DNA from: Rodentibacter ratti
GTDB taxonomy: Bacteria; Pseudomonadota; Gammaproteobacteria; Enterobacterales; Pasteurellaceae
Reading direction: 5' to 3'
NCBI RefSeq assembly: GCF_002000485.1
Contig: NZ_MLAJ01000001.1
Location: 1 to 64,000, forward strand
Length of the DNA: 64,000 nucleotides
Below are positions 1-7,979 of this stretch, one piece after another (the first letter of the stretch is position 1; every line of letters starts with the position of its first letter). The position numbers were made by a program, and so were the translations under genes. The notes beneath the pieces were generated by a model. It had not been told where the DNA came from, did no database searches, and saw nothing but the letters and a program-made list of their open reading frames with translations.

Positions 1-24
1 AAGGTAGGTTTCTGACATAATAAA

Positions 25-55
25 ATCCCCATTGAGTTAAAATTTCAATGGGGAT
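25..55 (-). terminator. Terminator downstream of mpl
   Basis: An 11-bp perfect stem (25-35 with 45-55) encloses a 9-nt loop. On the minus strand it is followed by TTTTATTATG, so it suits mpl, which reads leftward. Confidence 0.7.
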
Positions 56-80
56 TGTAAGACTTTTAATCGGTTAAATC

Positions 81-103
81 TTTGTGCAGCTGCTACATAA
101 TAC
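81..103. repeat. 23-nt intergenic repeat, copy 1
   Basis: This 23-base stretch matches positions 13128-13150 at 21 of 23 bases and has the same plus-strand orientation. Both copies lie between genes, just past a gene's 3' end, and both are followed within about 25 bp by an uptake signal core. I do not know its function. Confidence 0.5.
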
Positions 104-145
104 CGGAAAAACCCATCATTTTCCAACCGCACTTTAATCGAAAAA

Positions 146-1501
146 TTATTTTAGTTTATCTAAAATCTTTTGATGAATACCGCCAAAACTCCCATTTGAC
201 ATTACCAAAATATGATCCGTAGGTTGTGCTTCCGCCACGATCATATCCACTAATTTATCAAGATTGGCTGTCCAATATGCCGGTTGCACACATTGCGCAG
301 CAATTTCAGCCACTTCCCAAGGGATATTATCCGGCTGTAGCATAAAGACCACATCGGCCCGCCCTAGCGCTGGAGCAATTTCATCTTTATGCACGCCCAT
401 TTTCATGGTATTTGATCGGGGTTCTAATACCGCAAGAATTCGAACCCCTCCACCGACTTTATCACGCAACGCTGTTAAAGTAGCTAAAATCGCTTCGGGG
501 TGATGAGCAAAGTCATCATAAACGGTGATCCCCTTCACTTCACCTTTCACTTCTAGGCGACGTTTTGCATTAATAAAAGAGCCTAAGGCTTCACAAGCTT
601 TTTCTACCGAAACACCTGCATGATATGCGGCGGCTATTGCCATTAATGCATTATGCATATTATGCACACCGACCACATTCCATTTCACTTCAGAGACTTT
701 TTTGCCATGATGGAATACCGCAAAATGAGAAGCATCCGTTGTGATACGTTCTGCAAACCATTCCTTATCTTCCCCGATAAATTGTTGCTCAGACCAAGAG
801 CCCATAGCTAAAGTGTCTTTTACGCTTTGTTCATCGGCAAAAGAAAGAATACGCCCACTTGCCGGAATAGTACGAATCATATGATGGAACTGGCGTTGAA
901 TCGCTTTCAGATCATCAAAAATATCCGCATGGTCAAAGCTGATATTATTGATAATTAAGGTTTTAGGATTGTAATGCACAAATTTAGAACGTTTATCAAA
1001 AAACGCCGTATCATATTCATCTGCCTCAATCACAAAGAAATTGCTTTCTCCTAAACGGGCGGAAGTCCCAAAATTACCGGCAATACCACCAATTAAAAAA
1101 CCGGGTTTCAAACCGTTTTGTTCTAAGATCCAAGTCAGCATACCGGTTGTAGTCGTTTTGCCATGCGTACCGGAAACCGCCAAGACCCAACGATTTCTTA
1201 ATAAATTATCATGCAACCATTGCGGACCGGAAGTATAAGGTAAACGATTTTCCAGTACATACTCCACGCAAGGATTACCACGTTTTAGCGCATTTCCGAT
1301 AATCACCATATCCGGTGTCGGTTGGAGTTGTTCCACATCATAATTGGGAATAATATCAATGCCTTGTTCTTGTAAAAAGGTGCTCATAGGCGGATAAACA
1401 TTGGTATCCGAACCGGTCACTTTATAGCCCATTTGTTTAGCGATCATCGCTACGCCGCCCATAAATGTGCCGCAAATGCCTAAAATATGAATATGTTTCA
1501 T
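146..1501 (-). CDS. mpl: UDP-N-acetylmuramate:L-alanyl-gamma-D-glutamyl-meso-diaminopimelate ligase
   Basis: Mpl is a Mur ligase that recycles the murein tripeptide by joining it to UDP-MurNAc in the cytoplasm, using ATP. The 451-residue product has the family order: an N-terminal Rossmann part (HILGICGTFMGG, residues 4-15), the ATP-binding loop SGTHGKTTT near residue 110, the central ligase domain with a FVIEADEYD motif, and a C-terminal part with DDFAHHP. Length fits E. coli Mpl (about 457). It reads leftward after metC with a terminator between them, so it probably has its own promoter. MurC is the alternative, but Mpl-type motifs and length fit better. Confidence 0.93.
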   Translation of the reverse strand: MKHIHILGICGTFMGGVAMIAKQMGYKVTGSDTNVYPPMSTFLQEQGIDIIPNYDVEQLQPTPDMVIIGNALKRGNPCVEYVLENRLPYTSGPQWLHDNLLRNRWVLAVSGTHGKTTTTGMLTWILEQNGLKPGFLIGGIAGNFGTSARLGESNFFVIEADEYDTAFFDKRSKFVHYNPKTLIINNISFDHADIFDDLKAIQRQFHHMIRTIPASGRILSFADEQSVKDTLAMGSWSEQQFIGEDKEWFAERITTDASHFAVFHHGKKVSEVKWNVVGVHNMHNALMAIAAAYHAGVSVEKACEALGSFINAKRRLEVKGEVKGITVYDDFAHHPEAILATLTALRDKVGGGVRILAVLEPRSNTMKMGVHKDEIAPALGRADVVFMLQPDNIPWEVAEIAAQCVQPAYWTANLDKLVDMIVAEAQPTDHILVMSNGSFGGIHQKILDKLK

Positions 1502-1564
1502 TATGTTCTCTTACTGTACTAAAAAACGGAAAATATGATAGATCAACTCAAAGAATGAGTAAAC

Positions 1565-1588
1565 AAGGGCTTATTTTATTAAGCCCTT
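1565..1588 (-). terminator. Terminator between metC and mpl
   Basis: A 9-bp stem AAGGGCTTA/TAAGCCCTT with a 6-nt loop lies between the 3' end of metC and the start of mpl. The following T tract on the minus strand is short, so termination may be partial. Confidence 0.55.
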
Positions 1589-1615
1589 TGAAAGTTTGTA
1601 TGATGGAAAAAAACA

Positions 1616-2806
1616 TTAAGCGATTCGTTCAAATCCGGCTTTTAAATCAGCGATAAGCTCATCAACCTCTTCAAAACCAATATGTACACGAATTAACGAG
1701 CCCGTCAGTTTTCTTGTGATATTCGGGCGAATTTTGGCAATTTCTTCCGGTTGATTGCATAAAATTAAGGATTCAAAGCCCCCCCATGAATATGCCATAG
1801 TGAATAGTTTGAAATGATCCATAAATTGGGCAACTTGTTCATCCGTTAAACGTTGAGTTAATTCAAAGGAAAATAAACCGCTCGCGCCATTAAAATCACG
1901 TTGGAAAAATTCATGTCCCGGGCAACTTGGCAAAGCCGGATGATAAACGGCTTTCACTTGTGGCTGTTCGCTCAACCATTTTGCGATTTTGATGCTGCTT
2001 TCATAATGCTGTTTTAGTCGCACCGCTAAAGTGCGAATTCCTCTTGCCGTAGTATAAGCCGAATCCGCATCGACCATTTGCCCCATTAAATACGAATGCT
2101 CACGTAGCTGATCCCAGGTACGCTCATTTGCCACTGCAGTGCCTATCATCACATCCGAATGCCCCACCAAATATTTCGTGCCCGCCTGAATAGAAATATC
2201 AATGCCATACTCTAAGGCTTTGAACAGCACACCGCCCCCCCAAGTGTTATCAATCATAATCACAATTTCAGGGTTTACCGCACGGACCGCATTTACAATA
2301 GCCGGAATATCCGGTACTTCCATCGTGATCGAACTCGGAGATTCTAAAAAAAGCACTTTAGTATTCGGTTGAATTAATTGTGCAATATTCCCACCAATCA
2401 AAGGATCATAATAGGTGGTATCAATCTGCATCTTTTTTAAAATAATATTGCAGAAATCTTGTGTCGGCTCATAGGCAGCACCACTCATCAAAATATGATC
2501 ACCACTTTTCACAAAAGACAAAATCGCATTCGTCACCGCAGCCGCACCGCAAGGATAAAGATAACACCCTGCCCCACCTTCCATTTCACACATTAAATCT
2601 TGCAGTGCAAAATGTGTGAGCGTACCCCGACGACCATAAAACAATTCACCTTTATAACGATTTTTGGTGCAGTGTTTTTTATCCGAAATGGTGTCAAAAA
2701 CAAGTGAAGATGCCCGTTGAATCACCGGGTTCACTGCGCCTTGGGTAAAACGTCTATTGCGTCCGGCATGAATAAGTGTCGTTGATAATGAATGATTTTT
2801 TGCCAT
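1616..2806 (-). CDS. metC: Cystathionine beta-lyase
   Basis: This PLP enzyme splits cystathionine into homocysteine, pyruvate and ammonia in methionine synthesis. The sequence shows the Cys/Met-metabolism fold with the PLP lysine in [12 protein letters not shown] and the aspartate in MIDNTWGGG. The beta-lyase character is supported by YSWGGFESL near the C terminus. I chose the ATG at 2806: AAGGTG lies 6 nt upstream, and the resulting 396 residues match E. coli MetC (395). An in-frame GTG at 2815 overlaps that ribosome site and is less likely. The partner enzyme metB lies 2.4 kb away on the other strand. Confidence 0.93.
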   Translation of the reverse strand: MAKNHSLSTTLIHAGRNRRFTQGAVNPVIQRASSLVFDTISDKKHCTKNRYKGELFYGRRGTLTHFALQDLMCEMEGGAGCYLYPCGAAAVTNAILSFVKSGDHILMSGAAYEPTQDFCNIILKKMQIDTTYYDPLIGGNIAQLIQPNTKVLFLESPSSITMEVPDIPAIVNAVRAVNPEIVIMIDNTWGGGVLFKALEYGIDISIQAGTKYLVGHSDVMIGTAVANERTWDQLREHSYLMGQMVDADSAYTTARGIRTLAVRLKQHYESSIKIAKWLSEQPQVKAVYHPALPSCPGHEFFQRDFNGASGLFSFELTQRLTDEQVAQFMDHFKLFTMAYSWGGFESLILCNQPEEIAKIRPNITRKLTGSLIRVHIGFEEVDELIADLKAGFERIA

Positions 2807-2939
2807 AAATTTCACCTTACTTAGACAATATCAATTTAATACAAATAAAAACAGCTGTAAAAGTGCGGTCAAATCTTCTACAATATGTAGGTGCATTTTT
2901 GCATCAGCAAATTTTTATTAACTTTTATTAAAGGGGATA

Positions 2940-3548
2940 ATGACTATGGTATTAGTAACTCGCCAAGCTCCAGATTTTACTTCATCTGCAGTTTTAGGCA
3001 ATGGTGAAATTGTTGATAATTTTAACTTCAAAAAACATGTTGAAGGAAAAGCAGCGGTAATTTTCTTCTATCCATTAGATTTCACTTTCGTATGTCCTTC
3101 CGAATTAATCGCATTCGATCACCGTTATGAAGAGTTCAAAAAACGTGGCGTTGAAGTGGTTGGTGTATCAATTGACTCTGAATTTACCCACAATGCATGG
3201 CGTAATACTCCAACTGAAAATGGTGGTATAGGCCCGGTAAAATATGTATTAGCGGCAGATATTAAACACGAAATCGCCCGAGCCTATGGTATTGAACATC
3301 CAATTGAAGGTGTGGCATTACGTGCTTCATTCTTAATTGACAAAGACGGTATTGTTCGCCACCAAATCGTTAATGATCTTCCGTTAGGTCGTAATATTGA
3401 TGAAATGCTACGTATGGTTGATGCCTTACAATTCCATGAAGAACATGGTGATGTTTGTCCTGCACAATGGGAAAAAGGTAAAGAAGGTATGGAAAACAGC
3501 CCTGATGGTGTGGCTAAGTATTTAAAACAAAATGCTGACAAACTATAA
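2940..3548 (+). CDS. Typical 2-Cys peroxiredoxin (AhpC/Prx1 family)
   Basis: Peroxiredoxins reduce hydrogen peroxide and organic peroxides with electrons from thioredoxin or a similar donor. Of 202 residues, Cys52 in FTFVCPSE is the peroxidatic cysteine and Cys173 in GDVCPAQW the resolving one. A GGIG segment resembles the GGLG motif of overoxidation-sensitive enzymes, but no C-terminal YF motif is visible. A second ATG at codon 3 is a possible start: AAGGGG lies 3 nt before the first ATG and 9 nt before the second. The gene stands alone, with a USS upstream and a strong terminator behind it. I see no ahpF next to it, so thioredoxin (trxA is in this window) is the probable donor. Confidence 0.9.
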   Translation: MTMVLVTRQAPDFTSSAVLGNGEIVDNFNFKKHVEGKAAVIFFYPLDFTFVCPSELIAFDHRYEEFKKRGVEVVGVSIDSEFTHNAWRNTPTENGGIGPVKYVLAADIKHEIARAYGIEHPIEGVALRASFLIDKDGIVRHQIVNDLPLGRNIDEMLRMVDALQFHEEHGDVCPAQWEKGKEGMENSPDGVAKYLKQNADKL

Positions 3549-3569
3549 TCTTTACTAAACCTTTATAAT

Positions 3570-3594
3570 AAAGCCACATTATGTGGCTTTTTTT
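3570..3594 (+). terminator. Terminator of the peroxiredoxin gene
   Basis: A 10-bp stem AAAGCCACAT/ATGTGGCTTT is followed by a run of T residues, a classic intrinsic terminator. Confidence 0.85.
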
Positions 3595-3651
3595 ATATTT
3601 AGAGATCCTTTAGAATAGCTCTATCCATAACCAAAGTGCGGTTAATTTTCT

Positions 3652-4212
3652 ATGAGATTTAATATTCCTATTTTCCTGACAATTTTTCGTGTCATTCTGA
3701 TCCCTTTTTTTGTGATCACATTTTATTTACCTATTGAATCGGCCCCCTTTATCACGACTCTTATTTTCTTTATTGCGGGAGTCACTGACTGGCTTGATGG
3801 CTACCTTGCCCGCAAATGGAAACAAACCACCCGTTTTGGTGCATTTTTAGATCCGGTAGCGGATAAAGTCATGGTGGTCGCCGCACTTGTCCTCATTGTG
3901 GAAAATCAGCACACATTTTGGATCACAATTCCGGCAATTATTATGATTTCCCGTGAAATTATCATCTCAGCCTTGCGTGAATGGATGGCTGAATTAGGCG
4001 AACGAAACAAAGTAGCCGTTTCTTGGTTAGGAAAAGTTAAAACCACTTCCCAAATGCTTGCCCTAGGCGGTTTATTATGGCGTTATAATATTTATATGGA
4101 GATTTTAGCAATCATTTTACTTTATGTAGCGGCTATTTTAACGGTTTGGTCAATGATTCAATATTTAAATGCAGCAAAAGAAAATGTATTGGATGAATTA
4201 GAAAATAAATAA
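3652..4212 (+). CDS. pgsA: CDP-diacylglycerol--glycerol-3-phosphate 3-phosphatidyltransferase
   Basis: PgsA makes phosphatidylglycerol phosphate, the first committed step to phosphatidylglycerol and cardiolipin, in the inner membrane. The 186-residue hydrophobic protein has the CDP-alcohol phosphatidyltransferase signature DG-x2-AR-x8-G-x3-D-x3-D, seen as DGYLAR (residues about 49-54) then GAFLDPVAD. Several membrane segments follow. A USS sits 10 nt before the start codon, and no clear ribosome binding site is visible there. Confidence 0.92.
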   Translation: MRFNIPIFLTIFRVILIPFFVITFYLPIESAPFITTLIFFIAGVTDWLDGYLARKWKQTTRFGAFLDPVADKVMVVAALVLIVENQHTFWITIPAIIMISREIIISALREWMAELGERNKVAVSWLGKVKTTSQMLALGGLLWRYNIYMEILAIILLYVAAILTVWSMIQYLNAAKENVLDELENK

Positions 4213-4590
4213 TTCATTGGACTTTTTATTAAAATAAATTTTTTTCTAGTAATTCATAGATAAATAATTCATTTTGGCTGTAATGGACTATTGTGGGTTA
4301 CCCTCATTTTGGATTTACATTTGCCGCCTCAAGGGTTAACTCCCCTTCTTTACTATTCTTGGTGAGTTTATCAGCTCGAAAACAACTGTTTTGCCAATGT
4401 TCACTATCTGAGTTCAATTTGCTTTTCGAGCATTTACCGAACAGTACCTATACTATAGTAAGTACAGACAACGATAACGATATACATTTTTTAAATAGAG
4501 AAAGAAACTCATAGTTCCTCACCTAATCACCAAAATCAAAAAAGTTAAGGACTATTAGACTTTTACAATAGAGAGTTGAAGATAAATAGA
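4213..4590. other. Gene-free gap between pgsA and the tRNA operon
   Basis: No convincing gene is seen in these 378 bases. A 14-base direct repeat (ATAAATAATTCATT) occurs at 4205-4218, overlapping the pgsA stop codon, and at 4260-4273. A perfect 9-bp inverted repeat GCTCGAAAA/TTTTCGAGC at 4374-4382 and 4423-4431 encloses 40 nt. A smaller stem lies at 4331-4347 and a 10-bp palindrome TACTATAGTA near 4452. No run of T follows any of these. The only open frame (4293-4514) starts without a ribosome site and resembles nothing I know. Confidence 0.5.
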
Positions 4591-4666
4591 TGGTGGGTCG
4601 TGAAGGATTCGAACCTTCGACCAACGGATTAAAAGTCCGCTGCTCTACCGACTGAGCTAACGACCC
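4591..4666 (-). tRNA. tRNA-Lys (anticodon TTT)
   Basis: The minus strand reads GGGTCGTTAGCTCAG at the 5' end, has the loop CTTTTAA with anticodon TTT, a GGTTCGAATCC T arm and an encoded CCA. It is the last gene of the leftward four-tRNA operon. Confidence 0.97.
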
Positions 4667-4718
4667 TAAGAATAGGATATTAAAGAAGTTTTTCAGCGAA
4701 TAGTTAGCAGCTATTAGA

Positions 4719-4805
4719 TGGTGCCCGAAGCCAGACTTGAACTGGCACGCCTCGAAAGGCGAGGGATTTTAAATCCCTTGTGTCTACCGATTCCACCACT
4801 CGGGC
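4719..4805 (-). tRNA. tRNA-Leu (anticodon TAA)
   Basis: This is an 87-nt class II tRNA with a long variable arm. The 5' end is GCCCGAGTGGTGGAATCGG and the anticodon loop TTTAAAA gives TAA. The T arm has GTTCAAGTC and CCA is encoded. It decodes UUA and UUG, common codons in this AT-rich genome. Confidence 0.96.
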
Positions 4806-4835
4806 AAACTAATCTAACTAACTTATAGCGTATTA

Positions 4836-4909
4836 TGGAGGCGTGTCCCGGAGTCGAACCGAGCTACATGGATTTGCAATCCAGTGCATAACCGCTTTGC
4901 TAACACGCC
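4836..4909 (-). tRNA. tRNA-Cys (anticodon GCA)
   Basis: The 74-nt minus-strand sequence begins GGCGTGTTAGC, has anticodon GCA in ATTGCAAAT, a GGTTCGACTCC T arm and ends with the encoded TCCA. Confidence 0.96.
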
Positions 4910-4915
4910 AGTAAT

Positions 4916-4991
<76 letters not shown>

Positions 4992-5011
4992 ATTCGCTGT
5001 TAGTGGTGCGC

Positions 5012-5039
5012 ATTTTACGGAAATTTTAAACGCTGTCAA
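5012..5039 (-). promoter_or_regulatory. Promoter of the tRNA operon
   Basis: On the minus strand a perfect -35 TTGACA and a -10 TAAAAT are separated by 16 bp. A GC-rich discriminator (GCGCACC) follows, as is usual for stable-RNA promoters under stringent control. It lies about 20 bp upstream of tRNA-Gly. Confidence 0.85.
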
Positions 5040-5236
5040 TCATAGATCTTAAAAAAAATCTTAACCGTCTAAAAAAACTGCATTTCGTTTAAATTATTTA
5101 CAATAAATGATGAAAAAATGAAATTTACTGCTATCTCTTAATTTCTTCTTTTATCACTGTAGGCTTTATGCCAAAATGCTTTCATTCTTTTTTCATAAAA
5201 AGTGCGGTCACTTTTTAAATTATTTTCGAGGATATT

Positions 5237-6349
5237 ATGACAACACAACAATATACAATTGATACCCTACTTGCTCAAGCCGGTAATCGCAGCGATGAAC
5301 GTACCGGTGCAGTTTCTACGCCAATTTTTCTTTCTACGGCATACGGGCATCATGGCATTGGTGAGAGTACTGGATTTGATTATACTCGCACAAAAAATCC
5401 AACCCGCTCAGTGTTAGAAAACACTATCGCCCAATTAGAAAACGGTGATCAGGGTTTTGCATTTTCATCGGGCATGGCGGCAATCCAAGTGCTAATGAGC
5501 CTTTTTACTGCGCCGGATGAGTGGATTGTTTCCAGCGATGTTTATGGCGGAACTTACCGTCTTTTAGATTTTTCTTACAAAAATAACAATAGTGTAAAAC
5601 CCGTTTATGTCAATACCGCTTCTGCTGAGGAGATTGAAGCAGCCATTACTCCCAATACCAAAGCGATTTTTATCGAAACGCCGTCTAATCCACTAATGGA
5701 AGAATGCGATGTAGCGGAAATTGCGAAACTCGCCAAAAAACATCAATTAATGTTGATCGTCGATAATACTTTCTTAACCCCCGTACTTTCCCGCCCGCTG
5801 GATTTAGGGGCAGATATTGTTATTCACAGCGGTACTAAATATATTGCCGGTCATAATGATGTGCTTGTTGGTCTGATCGTGGCAAAAGGTCAAGAACTTT
5901 GTGAACGTATCGCTTATATTCAAAATGGCGCCGGTGCAGTGCTTTCGCCTTTTGACTCATGGTTGACGGTTCGTGGAATGAAAACCCTCTCTCTACGTAT
6001 GAAACGCCACCAAGAAAATGCGCAAGCCATCGCTGAATTTTTAAAATCCCAACCGCAGGTTGATTCCGTTCTTTATCCAAACAAGGGGGGAATGCTTTCT
6101 TTCCGTTTAAAAGATGAAAATTGGATCAATACTTTTTTAAAATCCATCAAGCTCATCACCTTTGCGGAAAGCCTTGGTGGAACTGAAAGTTTTATCACTT
6201 ATCCGGCAACTCAAACCCACATGGACATTCCAGAAACAGAACGTGTAGCTCGCGGTATCACGAATACTTTATTACGTTTTTCAGTGGGTATCGAAAATGT
6301 AGAAGACATCAAAGCGGATTTACTTCAGGCATTTTTTCATTTGAAATAA
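5237..6349 (+). CDS. metB: Cystathionine gamma-synthase
   Basis: MetB condenses an activated homoserine with cysteine to give cystathionine, using PLP. The 370-residue product shows the PLP lysine in HSGTKYIAGHND (Lys201), IVDNTF with the cofactor-binding aspartate, and the C-terminal LRFSVGIE typical of gamma-synthases. It is slightly shorter than the E. coli enzyme (386). Ribosome site GAGGA lies 7 nt before the ATG. ldhA follows after 16 bp, so the two may be cotranscribed although unrelated in function. A USS sits just upstream. I could not find a convincing pair of MetJ boxes. Confidence 0.92.
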   Translation: MTTQQYTIDTLLAQAGNRSDERTGAVSTPIFLSTAYGHHGIGESTGFDYTRTKNPTRSVLENTIAQLENGDQGFAFSSGMAAIQVLMSLFTAPDEWIVSSDVYGGTYRLLDFSYKNNNSVKPVYVNTASAEEIEAAITPNTKAIFIETPSNPLMEECDVAEIAKLAKKHQLMLIVDNTFLTPVLSRPLDLGADIVIHSGTKYIAGHNDVLVGLIVAKGQELCERIAYIQNGAGAVLSPFDSWLTVRGMKTLSLRMKRHQENAQAIAEFLKSQPQVDSVLYPNKGGMLSFRLKDENWINTFLKSIKLITFAESLGGTESFITYPATQTHMDIPETERVARGITNTLLRFSVGIENVEDIKADLLQAFFHLK

Positions 6350-6365
6350 CCCTCTTGGAGGCAAG

Positions 6366-7361
6366 ATGAAAATTGCAGTTTACAGCACAAAGAACTATGA
6401 CCGTAAATACTTTGAATTAATCAATGCAAAATACGGTTTTGATCTTGAATTTTTCGACTTCATGTTGAATGAAAGCACAGCCCGTCTGGCAGAACATTGT
6501 GAGGTGGTTTGTATTTTTGTCAATGATGACGGGAGTCGAAAAGTGTTGGAAAAATTAGCCGCACTTGGCGTAAAAACCATTGCTTTGCGTTGTGCCGGTT
6601 TCAATAACGTGGATTTGAAGGCTGCACAAGATCTTGGACTTCAAGTCGTTCGTGTGCCGGCTTATTCCCCTGAAGCCGTGGCAGAACATACCGTCGGCTT
6701 AATGATGACACTTAATCGCCGAATTCATCGTGCTTATCAGCGCACCCGTGAAGCCAATTTTTCTTTAGAAGGGCTTATTGGATTTAATATGCACGGACGA
6801 ACAGTGGGCGTGATAGGTACAGGTAAAATTGGGATTGCCGTTATGCGTATTTTAAAAGGATTTGGTATGCATATTCTTGCTTATGATCCTTTTAAAAACC
6901 CTGTTGCTGAGGAGCTTGGTGCAAAATATGTTGAACTTGACGAGCTCTATGAAAAATCTCATGTGATTACTTTACATTGTCCCGCTACGCCGGAAAATTA
7001 TCATTTGCTCAATCGTGAAGCCTTTGCAAAGATGAAAGATGGCGTCATGATCATAAATACAAGCCGAGGCTCTCTGATTGACACGCCTGCAGCAATTGAT
7101 GCCCTCAAACAGCGTAAAATAGGTGCATTGGGTATGGATGTCTATGAAAATGAACGCGATTTATTCTTTGAAGATAAATCTAATGAAGTTATTCAAGATG
7201 ATGTATTCCGCCGTCTTTCTTCGTGCCATAATGTACTCCTTACCGGTCATCAGGCATTCTTAACGGAAGAAGCTTTAACCAGTATTGCAGATATTACACT
7301 TGCCAATGTATATAAACTAAAATCAGGTAAACCTTGCGAAAATTTGGTTTTCCCCTCTTAG
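6366..7361 (+). CDS. ldhA: D-lactate dehydrogenase, NAD-dependent (fermentative)
   Basis: LdhA reduces pyruvate to D-lactate to regenerate NAD+ during fermentation. The 331-residue protein is a D-2-hydroxyacid dehydrogenase: NAD-binding GTGKIG at about residues 151-156, the substrate arginine in NTSRGSLID, the glutamate in VYENERDLFFED, and the catalytic histidine in LTGHQAFLT. The -RDLFFED- segment is characteristic of LdhA. Ribosome site GGAGGCAAG precedes the ATG. It follows metB closely. The window also has lactate uptake and oxidation genes (lctP, lldEFG), which act on L-lactate. Confidence 0.94.
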   Translation: MKIAVYSTKNYDRKYFELINAKYGFDLEFFDFMLNESTARLAEHCEVVCIFVNDDGSRKVLEKLAALGVKTIALRCAGFNNVDLKAAQDLGLQVVRVPAYSPEAVAEHTVGLMMTLNRRIHRAYQRTREANFSLEGLIGFNMHGRTVGVIGTGKIGIAVMRILKGFGMHILAYDPFKNPVAEELGAKYVELDELYEKSHVITLHCPATPENYHLLNREAFAKMKDGVMIINTSRGSLIDTPAAIDALKQRKIGALGMDVYENERDLFFEDKSNEVIQDDVFRRLSSCHNVLLTGHQAFLTEEALTSIADITLANVYKLKSGKPCENLVFPS

Positions 7362-7478
7362 TTTTGAGTAATTAAATTAATAACTGTACTTTAAAAAAAC
7401 TCGTGTTATTCTGACCGCACTTGTAATTTAACAATATGCCCTTACATAAAGGCATTATTCACAACAAAGGAAATAAAA

Positions 7479-7802
7479 ATGAGCCAAGTATTACACACAA
7501 CCGATGCGACATTTGAAGCAGATGTATTACGTTCTGATATCCCGGTATTAGTTGATTTTTGGGCACCATGGTGTGGTCCTTGCAAAATGATTGCACCGGT
7601 ATTGGATGAGCTTGCCCCGGAATTTGCCGGAAAAGCAAAAATCGTAAAAATCAATGTTGATGAAAATCAACTTGTTGCCGGTCAATTCGGTGTACGCAGT
7701 ATCCCTACTTTACTTTTAATGAAAAATGGTGAGGTTGTTGCAACACAAGTCGGCGCTTTACCAAAAGGTCCGTTAGCTAACTTCATCAACCAACATCTTT
7801 AA
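7479..7802 (+). CDS. trxA: Thioredoxin 1
   Basis: This small disulfide reductase donates electrons to ribonucleotide reductase, peroxiredoxins and other cytoplasmic targets. The 107-residue protein has the active site WCGPC (Cys32, Cys35), the buried aspartate in LVDFWA and the cis-proline in SIPTLLL. The length is standard. AAAGGA precedes the ATG. It is monocistronic between its own upstream gap, which has a USS, and a strong terminator. Its reductase trxB is in the window at 31.4 kb. Confidence 0.97.
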   Translation: MSQVLHTTDATFEADVLRSDIPVLVDFWAPWCGPCKMIAPVLDELAPEFAGKAKIVKINVDENQLVAGQFGVRSIPTLLLMKNGEVVATQVGALPKGPLANFINQHL

Positions 7803-7810
7803 TCATTCCT

Positions 7811-7847
7811 AAATCCTCTTATTTACCTCAAATAAGAGGATTTTTTT
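7811..7847 (+). terminator. Terminator of trxA
   Basis: A 14-bp perfect stem (7811-7824 with 7830-7843) with a 5-nt loop is followed by seven T residues. Confidence 0.9.
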
Positions 7848-7874
7848 ATATTCTTTTCTAATCCACATTTTTTC

Positions 7875-7890
7875 TGTGATATTACTCACA
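7875..7890 (+). promoter_or_regulatory. CRP-cAMP site upstream of putA
   Basis: TGTGA-TATTAC-TCACA is a perfect match to the CRP consensus half-sites with 6-bp spacing. It lies 90 bp before the putA start. A TTTAAT at 7935-7940 could be the -10 element, which would put CRP near -64, as in class I activation. This suggests putA is used when preferred sugars are absent. Confidence 0.8.
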
Positions 7891-7979
7891 AATCTAAAAA
7901 GCTCTTGTTTACATTTTGTTCAAATAGACTTACTTTTAATAAATAATCTTGTAACACAACTGAAACAAAGGATTATCAA

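Noticed and set aside
4293-4514. 73-codon open frame between pgsA and the tRNA genes
   Set aside because: No ribosome site, no recognisable motif, and a composition like intergenic DNA.
5041-5236. Possible MetJ boxes before metB
   Set aside because: Only one segment (AACCGTCT) resembles the 8-base box AGACGTCT at 6 of 8 positions; no tandem second box adjoins it.
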